DNA from: JBHHZM01 sp046758065
Lineage (GTDB): Bacteria > Pseudomonadota > Alphaproteobacteria > JAAXGF01
Direction: 5' to 3'
Assembly (NCBI GenBank): GCA_046758065.1
Contig: JBHHZM010000047.1
Coordinates: 1-22,431 of the forward strand
DNA length: 22,431 bases
In this document: one piece after another, positions 7,518 through 15,447 of the stretch
Layout of the letters: every line of letters starts with the position of its first letter
Position numbering within the stretch: position 1 is the stretch's first letter
Program-made: the position numbers and the translations under genes
Notes under the pieces: generated by a model
The model's input: the letters and a program-made list of their open reading frames with translations, nothing else
The model's database searches: none
What the model was told of the DNA's origin: nothing

Positions 7518-7913
7518 ATATCTAACACGGACGACCGCCGACCTTCGTCGTCGGCATTGCTGGCTCTGATCACGGACAGGCTCCACGAAGGGCTGGCGGA
7601 GGACGTAACCGTCATCGATCTCCACGGCAAGACCGCCATCGCCGATTACATGGTGATCGCCTCGGGGCGGTCGCAGCGACAGATCGGCGCCCTCGCCGAA
7701 AACCTCATACAGATCGTCAAACACGCGGGTCTCGGCCCGCCCGGGGTCGAGGGCCTCGCGCGCTGCGAGTGGGTATTGCTCGACGCCGGCGACGTGATCG
7801 TACACCTTTTTCGACCTGAAACCCGCAGCTTCTACAACCTTGAGAAGATGTGGACGGTGACGCTGCCGGAGAGCGCCGCCGAGGCCGGCAAGGACGCGGT
7901 GGTGGGTGTCTGA
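7518..7913 (+). CDS. rsfS: Ribosomal silencing factor RsfS (Iojap family)
   Basis: RsfS binds ribosomal protein L14 and blocks joining of 30S and 50S subunits when nutrients are short. The fold is recognisable from 'IDLHGKTAIADYMVIASGRSQRQ', shortened here as LHGKTAIADYMVIASGRSQ, and from 'CEWVLLDAGDVIVHLFRPETRSFYNLEKMW', of which DVIVHLF and FYNLEKMW are the most telling parts. From the ATA the product is 131 residues; from TTG at 7557 it would be 118. I prefer ATA because of the ribosome site at 7503-7511 and because RsfS proteins usually have 10-15 residues before the 'LLALI' helix. An ATG-to-ATA sequencing or assembly error is possible. In many Proteobacteria rlmH comes next; here it does not. 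Confidence 0.9.
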   Translation: MSNTDDRRPSSSALLALITDRLHEGLAEDVTVIDLHGKTAIADYMVIASGRSQRQIGALAENLIQIVKHAGLGPPGVEGLARCEWVLLDAGDVIVHLFRPETRSFYNLEKMWTVTLPESAAEAGKDAVVGV

Positions 7914-7978
7914 AGACCGCGAGCGGCGCCGGGCGCTTCGCTACCATTGTTAAACTCTTGCTGCTATAAAACGGCCGC

Positions 7979-9556
7979 ATGACGCGCCAGATCACAACCC
8001 GGCCCGTCGTTCTTTGCGTGCTCGACGGCTGGGGCGAGAGGGCGGGGGGCGAGGACAACGCGATTCTGCGTGCCCGCACCCCGGTGTGGGACCGCCTGAT
8101 GGCGCAGCGCCCGCACAGCCGGCTCGAGGCCTCGAACGCGGACGTCGGGCTGCCCAGCGGGCAGATGGGCAATTCCGAGGTCGGCCACATGAATCTCGGC
8201 GCCGGGCGCGTCGTGTTGCAGGACCTGCCGCGCATCGACCGAGCCGTGGCCGACGGTTCGCTCGCCGCCAACCCGGCGCTGCTGGATCTGGTCGCCCGGC
8301 TCAAGACGCGCGGCGGCGTCTGTCACCTCATGGGGCTGATCTCGCCGGGCGGCGTGCACAGCCACCAGAACCAGATCGCCGCGCTCGCCCGCATCGTCGC
8401 CGCAAACGGCGTGCCGGTGGCGGTGCATGCCTTTCTCGACGGCCGCGATACCCCGCCCGAGAGCGCGCGCGACTATCTGCGCGATTTTGCCGCCGACGTC
8501 GCCGCGACGCCGTCGATCCGCATCGCCACGGTAAGCGGACGCTACTTCGCCATGGACCGCGACCGGCGCTGGGAGCGCGTCGCGCGCGCCCACGACGCGC
8601 TGGCGGCAGCCGAGGGCGAGAGCGCCGCCGATGCCGATGCCGCCGTTGCCGAGGCGTACGCCCGCGGCGAAACCGACGAGTTCGTCGCGCCCACGATCAT
8701 CGGCAACTACGCCGGCATGAACGACGGCGACGGCCTGCTCATGGCCAATTTTCGCGCCGACCGGGTGCGTGAAATCCTGACGGCGCTGCTCGACCCCGAT
8801 TTCGACGGCTTCGAGCGCAAGCGGATCCTGCGCTTCGCCGCGGCCTGCGGCCTGACCGAGTACTCGGTCGCGCTCAACCGCTTTCTTGACACCCTGTTCC
8901 CGTCCCAGCGGCTCGACGGCGTTCTCGGCGAGGTGGTGTCGCGCGCCGGTCTCAAGCAGCTCCGCATCGCCGAAACCGAGAAGTACGCCCACGTCACCTT
9001 TTTCTTCAACGGCGGCGAGGAGCGACCGTTCCCCGGCGAAGAGCGTATTCTGGTGCCTTCTCCCAAGGTCGCCACCTACGACCTCAAACCCGAGATGTCC
9101 GCCTACGAGGTGACCGACCGGCTGATCGAGGCGATCGAGAGCGGGCGCTTCGACCTGATCGTCGTCAACTACGCCAACGGCGATATGGTCGGCCATACCG
9201 GTAACCTCAAGGCCGCGATGCGTGCGGCAGAGGTGATCGACGACTGCCTCGGACGGCTGGTTTCGACCGTCGAGGCGACCTGCGGCGCGCTGCTCGTTAC
9301 ATCGGATCACGGCAATGTCGAGAGGATGCGCGATTCCGAGACGCGCCAGCCACACACGGCGCACACCTCGAACCCGGTGCCCTTCGTTCTCGTCGGTCCG
9401 CTCCGGGACGGAACGGCGCTGCGCGACGGTTGCCTCGCCGACGTCGCCCCGACCCTGCTTGAACTTCTCGGCCTCCCGCGGCCCGCCGAGATGACCGGCC
9501 ATTCGCTGCTCGTCCCGGCCTCCGCGCGGGCGGGCGGGCGGCGGGCGCAGGCCTGA
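7979..9556 (+). CDS. gpmI: 2,3-bisphosphoglycerate-independent phosphoglycerate mutase
   Basis: GpmI interconverts 3- and 2-phosphoglycerate in glycolysis using two metal ions, normally Mn. The 525-residue protein has the expected length and alkaline-phosphatase-type motifs: 'VLDGWGE' at the start, the phosphorylated serine S66 in 'MGNSEVGHMNLGAG', 'DGRDTPP', 'SGRYFAMDRDRRWER', 'NFRADR' and the metal-binding runs 'NYANGDMVGHTG', 'TSDHGN' and 'HTAHT'. The ATG at 7979 has no purine-rich ribosome site before it, and a TATAAA (7965-7970) lies just upstream, so it may be translated from a very short leader. The envC-like gene begins one base after its stop. Confidence 0.97.
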   Translation: MTRQITTRPVVLCVLDGWGERAGGEDNAILRARTPVWDRLMAQRPHSRLEASNADVGLPSGQMGNSEVGHMNLGAGRVVLQDLPRIDRAVADGSLAANPALLDLVARLKTRGGVCHLMGLISPGGVHSHQNQIAALARIVAANGVPVAVHAFLDGRDTPPESARDYLRDFAADVAATPSIRIATVSGRYFAMDRDRRWERVARAHDALAAAEGESAADADAAVAEAYARGETDEFVAPTIIGNYAGMNDGDGLLMANFRADRVREILTALLDPDFDGFERKRILRFAAACGLTEYSVALNRFLDTLFPSQRLDGVLGEVVSRAGLKQLRIAETEKYAHVTFFFNGGEERPFPGEERILVPSPKVATYDLKPEMSAYEVTDRLIEAIESGRFDLIVVNYANGDMVGHTGNLKAAMRAAEVIDDCLGRLVSTVEATCGALLVTSDHGNVERMRDSETRQPHTAHTSNPVPFVLVGPLRDGTALRDGCLADVAPTLLELLGLPRPAEMTGHSLLVPASARAGGRRAQA

Positions 9557-9557
9557 C

Positions 9558-10775
9558 ATGCGCCTCGCCGTCGCCGTCGCATTCGTTCTCGCCGTCGGCG
9601 TCGCCGATGCGCCCGCGGCGGCGGCCGGCGTCACCGCGGTCGACATCCGGCTCGAATCGGTCGAGCGCGCGCTCGCCGAGGGCCGCGAGATCGAGCGCCG
9701 GCTCGAGAGCCAGGCCGCCGACCTCGAGCGCGAGCTCACGGTGTTGAGGACCAAACTGGTGCACGCCGCGCGCGGCGTCCAGGAGGCCGAGCAGAAGCGC
9801 GACGCGCTCGAGGCGCGGCTCGTCGCATTGACGGCGGAGGAGGCGGAAAAGTCCGCCGAGCTGGCGCGCCGGCAGGAAGAACTGGCGGCGACCCTCGGTG
9901 CGCTTGAAAGGCTCGGTCGCCAACCACCGGAAGCGCTCATGGCCGTGCCGGCGTCGGTGACCGACACGGTGCGCACCAGCCTCCTGCTGACCGCCGTCGT
10001 GCCGTCTCTCGATGCCAAGGCGAAACGTCTGCGCGCAGCGCTCGGCGGCCTCGCGGAACTGCGTCGGCGGATCACCCTGGAAGAGACCAAGGTCGCGGCG
10101 CTCCGCGCCGATCTCGGCGCCGACAGGCGGCGCATCGACAGCCTGCTTCAGCGCAAGGCGGCGCTGCAAAACACCACCCTCGCCGAACGCCGCCGCGAAG
10201 AGAAGCGCGTCGCGCGCCTCGCGGCCAAGGCCCGCAGCCTGCGGGAGCTGCTCGACCGGCTCGCCGCCGCTGCGCCGCCGCCGGCGGCCGAGAAGCCGGC
10301 GCCGCCCGAACCGCTGCTGACGTTGCCCGCCGCACCGGCGACGGGGACGCCCGGGCCGTCCGTCTCGTTCAGCGCCGCGCGCGGCACCCTGCCGCTGCCG
10401 GTCAACGGCCAGGTGGCGCGAATCTTCGGTCAGGCCGACGGCAACGGCGCGCACGACAAGGGTATCACCATAGAAACGCAACCGGGCGCCCAGGTGGTCA
10501 CGCCTTACGACGGCCACGTCGTATTCGCCGGGCCGTTCCTCGGCTACGGCCAACTCTTGATCATCGAGCACGGCGAGGGATATCATATGTTGTTGGCCGG
10601 GTTCGCCCGCATCGACAGCGCTCTCGGTCAATGGCTTCTGGCGGGCGAGCCCGTCGGCATTATGGGATCGGGAAACGGCGGCAATCCGGTGCTGTACGTC
10701 GAGCTTCGTCGCAACGGCGAAGCCATCAATCCGCTTCCGTGGTTGGCGGCAAGCGCAAAGAAGGTCAATGGATAA
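9558..10775 (+). CDS. EnvC-like murein hydrolase activator with degenerate LytM domain
   Basis: The 405-residue protein starts with a signal peptide (hydrophobic residues 3-23, Ala-rich cleavage area). A long charged coiled coil follows (about 28-245, many Glu/Arg heptads), then a Pro/Ala linker (about 245-275) and a C-terminal M23/LytM domain (about 285-400). The metal ligands are lost: where active enzymes have HxGxD there is DKGIT (300-304), and the late HxH is replaced by LYVEL. That is the pattern of EnvC-type proteins, which do not cut peptidoglycan but activate amidases at the division site. It overlaps ctpA by one base (TAATG), suggesting shared expression with another periplasmic protein. 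Confidence 0.88.
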   Translation: MRLAVAVAFVLAVGVADAPAAAAGVTAVDIRLESVERALAEGREIERRLESQAADLERELTVLRTKLVHAARGVQEAEQKRDALEARLVALTAEEAEKSAELARRQEELAATLGALERLGRQPPEALMAVPASVTDTVRTSLLLTAVVPSLDAKAKRLRAALGGLAELRRRITLEETKVAALRADLGADRRRIDSLLQRKAALQNTTLAERRREEKRVARLAAKARSLRELLDRLAAAAPPPAAEKPAPPEPLLTLPAAPATGTPGPSVSFSAARGTLPLPVNGQVARIFGQADGNGAHDKGITIETQPGAQVVTPYDGHVVFAGPFLGYGQLLIIEHGEGYHMLLAGFARIDSALGQWLLAGEPVGIMGSGNGGNPVLYVELRRNGEAINPLPWLAASAKKVNG

Positions 10776-12061
10776 TGCGTAGGACTTTTCTTGGCGGCCT
10801 CATCGCCGTCGCTTTGCTGACGCTGCCGGTACACGCCGAAGCGGCCAGCTCGGAAACTTATCGTCAGCTCAACCTGTTCGGCGACGTCTTCGAACGCGTC
10901 CGCGCCGATTACGTCGAAGAGGTGAGCGACAAGGAGCTCATCGAATCGGCGATCAACGGCATGCTGAGTTCGCTCGATCCGCACTCGAGCTACCTCAACC
11001 CCGATCGCTTCGAGGAAATGCAGGTCCAGACCAAGGGTGAGTTCGGCGGACTCGGCATCGAAGTCACGATGGAGAACGGCGTCGTCAAAGTGGTGTCGCC
11101 GATCGACGATACGCCGGCGTTTCGCGCAGGCATCAAGGCCGGCGACCTGATCACGCACCTCGACGGCGAACAGGTGCTGGGCCTGACGCTCTCCGAGGCC
11201 GTCGATCGCATGCGCGGCCCGGTCGGCAGCGACATCGCGCTCACCGTGCGCCGCGAAGGCGAGGACGGCCCCATCGAGATCAAGATCACCCGCGCGATCA
11301 TCAAGATCCGTTCCGTACGATCGAGGATCGAGGGCGATGCCGCCTATGTGCGGATCACCTCGTTTACCGAGAAGACCGAGAAGGACGTCAAGAGCGCGCT
11401 CGGCCAGATCACGGATGAGCTCGGCGACGAGATGTCGGGCGTGATCCTCGATTTGCGCAACAACCCGGGCGGCCTGCTCGATCAGGCGGTCGCGGTTTCC
11501 GACCTGTTCCTCGACAAGGGCGAGATCGTCTCGACGCGCGGCCGGCGCGAGGACAGCGTTCAGCGTTTCAATTCGCGCCCGGGCGACCTGATCCACGGCC
11601 TGCCGATCATCATCCTCATCAACGGCGGCTCGGCCTCGGCCTCCGAAATCGTCGCCGGCGCGCTCCAGGATCATCGCCGCGCGCTCGTCCTCGGCACCAA
11701 GTCGTTCGGCAAAGGCTCGGTACAGACGATCATTCCGCTGTCGGGGCACGGCGCCATCCGGCTGACCACGGCGCGCTATTACACGCCGTCGGGGCGTTCG
11801 ATTCAGGCCAAGGGAATCGAGCCCGACATCGAGGTCAGCCAGGCGCGCATCGAAAAGCTCGACCAGAAGGAAGGGCGCGACGAAGCCTCGCTGCGCAACC
11901 GGCTCGCCAGCGAGGAGGAGTTGAACGGCGGGAAACCCGAGAAGGCCGACAAGCAGCACACCAACGGCCGCTCGGCTACGGCGGAGGCCGATTTCCAGCT
12001 TGCCCGGGCGATCGACCTCCTGCACGGGCTTGCGCTGTTCCGCGAAAGACTCGTCAACTAG
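10775..12061 (+). CDS. ctpA: C-terminal processing protease, S41 family
   Basis: CtpA is a periplasmic serine protease that degrades or trims proteins from the C-terminus; in several bacteria it controls cell-wall hydrolases. The 428-residue precursor has a signal peptide (residues 1-23, VHAEA cleavage area), a PDZ domain (about 85-175, 'GGLGIEV', 'IKAGDLI') and the peptidase core (about 185-360). The likely catalytic pair is S288 in 'GGSASASEIV' and K313 in 'GTKSFGKGSVQ', with Q317 nearby; the second substrate-pocket motif 'PSGRSIQAKGIEPD' is also intact. The C-terminal ~70 residues are charged and variable. The ATG at 10775 shares a base with the preceding stop, with AAGAAGG in front. Confidence 0.95.
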   Translation: MRRTFLGGLIAVALLTLPVHAEAASSETYRQLNLFGDVFERVRADYVEEVSDKELIESAINGMLSSLDPHSSYLNPDRFEEMQVQTKGEFGGLGIEVTMENGVVKVVSPIDDTPAFRAGIKAGDLITHLDGEQVLGLTLSEAVDRMRGPVGSDIALTVRREGEDGPIEIKITRAIIKIRSVRSRIEGDAAYVRITSFTEKTEKDVKSALGQITDELGDEMSGVILDLRNNPGGLLDQAVAVSDLFLDKGEIVSTRGRREDSVQRFNSRPGDLIHGLPIIILINGGSASASEIVAGALQDHRRALVLGTKSFGKGSVQTIIPLSGHGAIRLTTARYYTPSGRSIQAKGIEPDIEVSQARIEKLDQKEGRDEASLRNRLASEEELNGGKPEKADKQHTNGRSATAEADFQLARAIDLLHGLALFRERLVN

Positions 12062-12103
12062 CCGGGAGCGTCGGCGGGCGGCGCGACCGAGGCGAACGGG
12101 ATC

Positions 12104-14311
12104 GTGAACCGGACTTTCAGTCCGCGACGGCATAACCGGCGCAGCTTCGGCGCGCCCGCGACTCTCGCTTCGCTGCTGCTGGTCGGGGCCGGCGCGGTCG
12201 CGCTGTGGATCGCCGTCGTCCCGCCGGCGGCGCCGCCACGAGCGGTGCTTGCGCTGACCCCGCGCGCCGAGGTGACGTTCGGCCTTACGTTTGCGGAAGC
12301 CGCCGTGCGAGACCCCCTCGCGGCGGCGGTGGTTGCGCCGACGGTGGTCGCGCCGCCGGAGACGGCCGGCCCCGCCCCCGAGGCGCCGGCGCCGGCGGTC
12401 GCGGCGATTCCGCCGCCGCCCGAGGACATCGGGCCGGTCGCATCCGAAGTGCTGGTCGCCGGCCTGGCGCCCGTGACCGACGCATCGGCCATCGTCCCGG
12501 GCGACGCCGTGGATGCACCCGGGGTCGCCGCCGCAGTCGAGCCGGCGATCGCGGCCCCGGCGGAGACGCCGGCCGGACCGGCGCCCCGGCCCGCGTCAAC
12601 CATCGTGCCGGCCGCCGGATCCATGCCGGTGTCCGCGCCCGAGGCGCCCGCCACGGCGGCGATCGAACCGCAGCCCGAGGACGTGTTCGACGCGGCGGCG
12701 CCCGAACCTGCGCCCGAAGCGGCGGTCGCGTCGCTCGTCGCGCCCGTCCCGTCGCCGGTTTCGGAGCCGGCGGCGGTAGCCATGCCCGAGCCCGAGGCGC
12801 TCGCCCCCGCGCTCGCAATCGTCGCGCCCGCTCCGCCGGCGGCGCCCGATACCGGCAATCCGGTCGTCTCCGAACCGGCGCCTGACACGAAAGCGATTGC
12901 CGCCGTGCTAGCGGCGTCGCCGACGTCCGCGCCCGCGACTCGCGACGCTGGACCGTCCGGGACGCCCTCCGAACCCGGGACCGCGCCGGGCGTGATTCCG
13001 GTGCCCGATCCGGCGGTCGTGCCGGAACCGCCCGTCGCGGCAACGCCGGCGCCCGAACCCGATTTCGAGCCCACCGCCGTCGCCGCCACGCTGGCGCCCC
13101 GGCGCGAGACGGCGCCGGCACCACCCCCCCCGTCCGAACCGTTGGTCGAACCCAAACCCGCGCTCGTACTGTTGTCGCGTCCGCTGTCCGAAGCCGCACC
13201 GCCCGCCCCGGCGACGCCGCCGACGCCCGAATCCGAGCGTCGTCCGATCGCCGCCGAAACGGTCGCAGCGCCGCCGGCTTCGCTGGCTCCGCTCGAAACG
13301 GTCGCAGCGCTCGAACCGCGGCCCGCGGACGACCCGGTCGCCGGCGCCGACCGCGCGCTCCCGGAGGGCTCCGATGCCGCGCCCGGTGTGGCGGTTGCGG
13401 CGATTCTCGCGGAGATCGCGCCGGCCGCCGGCGCGCCCGATGTCGAGGTGCCCGAACCGATCGCGCCCGAAGCCGCGCCGCCGGTGATCGCGGCGCAGGA
13501 CGCCGGAACGCCCGATGCGGCCAGTCCCCCCTCGCCAGCCGTCGCGCCGCTCGCGCCAACCGACCCCGCGCCGGCGGCAACCCCCGAGGAAGCGTGGCTG
13601 GCCTATGCGCGACCCGCCGAATTGCCGGCCGGCCGGCCGCTCATCGTCGTGGTCGTCACCGGGCTCGGCCAGAGCCGGGCGGCCGCCACCGCGGCGGTCC
13701 GAATGCCCGGTGCGGTGACCCTGGGGTTCGTGTCCTACGCGCGCGACCTGCAGAAGTGGATCGATTTGGCGCGCGCCGGCGGCCACGAGGTCGTCCTCGA
13801 CCTGCCGATGGAGCCCGAACGCTACCCCGCAATCGACCCCGGTCCGCAGGCGCTGTTCACGACCCTGCCGAACGCCGAGAACCTCGACCGGCTGTCCTGG
13901 CATCTGGGACGCGCGACGGGTTATATCGGAGTGACCCACAACATGGGATCGCGCTTCACCGCGTCGGCCGACGCGCTCGGGCCGGTGCTCGCCGCGCTCA
14001 AGGCGCGCGGCCTGATGTATCTCGACGCCCGCACGTCGAGCCGCAGCGTCGGCGGCGCCCTCGCCGCGGCCGCCGGTCTGCCGCACGCGGTCAACGATCG
14101 CTTCCTCGACGCCGAGGCCTCGCGTCCCGCGATCGACCGGCGTCTCGCCGAGGTCGAACGCATCGCCCGACGCCGCGGTCTCGCCGTGACCATGGGACAG
14201 GCCTTTCCCGTGACCCTGGCCCGCCTTGAAGAATGGCTGCCGACGCTCGAAGCGAAGGGGTTCACGCTCGCGCCTCTCAGCGCCGTGGTCCGTCGACAGG
14301 CGCAGCGGTGA
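12104..14311 (+). CDS. Divergent polysaccharide deacetylase family protein with very long Ala/Pro linker
   Basis: The 735-residue protein has three parts. A basic N-terminus with one membrane helix (about 19-41) anchors it. A linker of about 450 residues (about 42-490) consists almost entirely of Ala, Pro, Val and Glu, with repeated APEP/PVPxP-like runs. The C-terminal ~240 residues form a divergent polysaccharide deacetylase domain: 'IVVVVTGLG' near 515-521, 'HEVVLDLPMEPE', 'HNMGSRFT' at 612-619 and 'LMYLDARTSS'. Most members I know carry DDLG where this has TGLG, so activity is doubtful. The role is probably in the envelope, in line with EnvC-like and CtpA upstream. The GTG at 12104 is the first start giving the basic-plus-helix N-terminus. 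Its stop overlaps the rppH start (GTGA). Confidence 0.85.
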   Translation: MNRTFSPRRHNRRSFGAPATLASLLLVGAGAVALWIAVVPPAAPPRAVLALTPRAEVTFGLTFAEAAVRDPLAAAVVAPTVVAPPETAGPAPEAPAPAVAAIPPPPEDIGPVASEVLVAGLAPVTDASAIVPGDAVDAPGVAAAVEPAIAAPAETPAGPAPRPASTIVPAAGSMPVSAPEAPATAAIEPQPEDVFDAAAPEPAPEAAVASLVAPVPSPVSEPAAVAMPEPEALAPALAIVAPAPPAAPDTGNPVVSEPAPDTKAIAAVLAASPTSAPATRDAGPSGTPSEPGTAPGVIPVPDPAVVPEPPVAATPAPEPDFEPTAVAATLAPRRETAPAPPPPSEPLVEPKPALVLLSRPLSEAAPPAPATPPTPESERRPIAAETVAAPPASLAPLETVAALEPRPADDPVAGADRALPEGSDAAPGVAVAAILAEIAPAAGAPDVEVPEPIAPEAAPPVIAAQDAGTPDAASPPSPAVAPLAPTDPAPAATPEEAWLAYARPAELPAGRPLIVVVVTGLGQSRAAATAAVRMPGAVTLGFVSYARDLQKWIDLARAGGHEVVLDLPMEPERYPAIDPGPQALFTTLPNAENLDRLSWHLGRATGYIGVTHNMGSRFTASADALGPVLAALKARGLMYLDARTSSRSVGGALAAAAGLPHAVNDRFLDAEASRPAIDRRLAEVERIARRRGLAVTMGQAFPVTLARLEEWLPTLEAKGFTLAPLSAVVRRQAQR

Positions 14312-14796
14312 GCGTCGGCCGGGAGGACGACCGGCCCTTTCGCCCGGGCGTCGGCGTCATGCTGCTCGACCGCGAGGGCCGCGTCTTCGTCGGCCGGCGC
14401 GCCGACACTCCGGGCGATTCGTGGCAGATGCCGCAGGGCGGAATCGACCCGGGCGAGACGCCGCGCGAGGCGGCGCTGCGCGAGCTCGAGGAGGAAATCG
14501 GCACCGACAAGGCCGAAGTCGTGGCCGAGAGTCGGGACTGGTTTTCCTACGACCTGCCGCCCGAGATTAGCCGGCGGGTGTGGGGCGGCAGGTTTCGCGG
14601 CCAGCGCCAGAAATGGTTCGTCATGCGCTTCACCGGCGAAGACGGCGACATCCGGCTCGATACCGCGCATCCCGAGTTCGTCGCCTGGAAGTGGGTCGAC
14701 GCGGCCGAACTGCCGCGGACCATCGTCGCCTTCAAGCGCGCGCTTTACGAAGCGGTGATCGAGGAGTTCCGCGAGCTGCTCGACCGGCATGGGTAG
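14308..14796 (+). CDS. rppH: RNA pyrophosphohydrolase (Nudix)
   Basis: RppH removes pyrophosphate from triphosphorylated RNA 5' ends and so triggers decay by RNase E-type enzymes. The 162-residue protein has the family's length and an intact Nudix box at residues 44-66 (GGIDPGE ... RELEEEIG), preceded by the RppH-typical 'SWQMPQGG'. 'RGQRQKWFVMRF' and 'FVAWKWVD' are further family features. The GTG start at 14308 lies in a GTGA overlap with the deacetylase stop, the same coupling as obgE-proB. It is the last plus-strand gene of the cluster, and the next gene converges on it after 36 bases with no clear terminator between. Confidence 0.95.
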   Translation: MSVGREDDRPFRPGVGVMLLDREGRVFVGRRADTPGDSWQMPQGGIDPGETPREAALRELEEEIGTDKAEVVAESRDWFSYDLPPEISRRVWGGRFRGQRQKWFVMRFTGEDGDIRLDTAHPEFVAWKWVDAAELPRTIVAFKRALYEAVIEEFRELLDRHG

Positions 14797-14832
14797 GGCT
14801 CACGATGTTGGCAAGATTCCAAGTCAGCCCGC

Positions 14833-15447
14833 TTAATTATCGTCGCCGTTGATAGGAACAGGTTTTCCGTCGCGGACAACGACATCCGTTCGTTTGTATA
14901 CGGCCTTGCCCTTCAGCTTCTTCGCCGGGCGCCTTACGCCGAACGTATGTGTGCGACCGCCCCCCGCCGAACCCGCGCCACTCGATTCGTACTTCCAGTC
15001 GGATTTTTCCAGGAACACGATATCGACGCGCCACAAGAGCACAGGCCTTCCCGGCTCGAGCGATTCGGTCGGATCGACCATATACCGCCAAATGATATAC
15101 CAGCCGGGATGGTCGTAATGGGATTGGATTGCCCAAACCCTTTTGCTCGCTTTGCTCTCCAACGATTCGTTGGGACCGGGATTATCCCCGGCGCCCCTGC
15201 GTCGGAGGTCGGGAAATCGCTGTTGGGCAGTATCCGTATGGCGGTGTTTTTCATAGTTGCTTAATGAATCTAAGGCTTTGGTCCCAAGAATCCCCACAAC
15301 GGCGCTGAAAACATTGGCCTGTTCGTAATAAATGTCTACAAAATCGGTAAGGCTCTTTTCAGTATATGCAATGGCCCGTCTTATGGCGGAAATATCTAGG
15401 CCAGGAGGCAAGGCAACCGAGGGGTCGAAGTCAGTTTTTCGAACCAT
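14833..15447 (-). CDS. Putative type II restriction endonuclease, PD-(D/E)XK type
   Basis: This encodes a 204-residue protein directly downstream of, and overlapping by 17 bases, a DNA methyltransferase gene. I do not recognise the exact family. The sequence shows 'QRFPDLRRRG' with P79-D80, then E97-S98-K99 in 'NESLESKAS', giving PD-X16-ESK, followed by a hydrophobic/aromatic strand region ('AIQSHYDHPGWYIIW') with a Gln soon after the Lys. This is the classic layout of a PD-(D/E)XK nuclease core. An acidic helix (about 24-46, 'YTEKSLTDFVDIYYEQA') precedes it, and a basic end (172-197) could contact DNA. The ATG at 15447 is chosen because the open frame upstream of it lies entirely inside the methyltransferase gene; it lacks a clear ribosome site, so translation probably depends on coupling. 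Local G+C is low compared with the flanks. Nuclease function is inferred from motif and context. Confidence 0.7.
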   Translation of the reverse strand: MVRKTDFDPSVALPPGLDISAIRRAIAYTEKSLTDFVDIYYEQANVFSAVVGILGTKALDSLSNYEKHRHTDTAQQRFPDLRRRGAGDNPGPNESLESKASKRVWAIQSHYDHPGWYIIWRYMVDPTESLEPGRPVLLWRVDIVFLEKSDWKYESSGAGSAGGGRTHTFGVRRPAKKLKGKAVYKRTDVVVRDGKPVPINGDDN

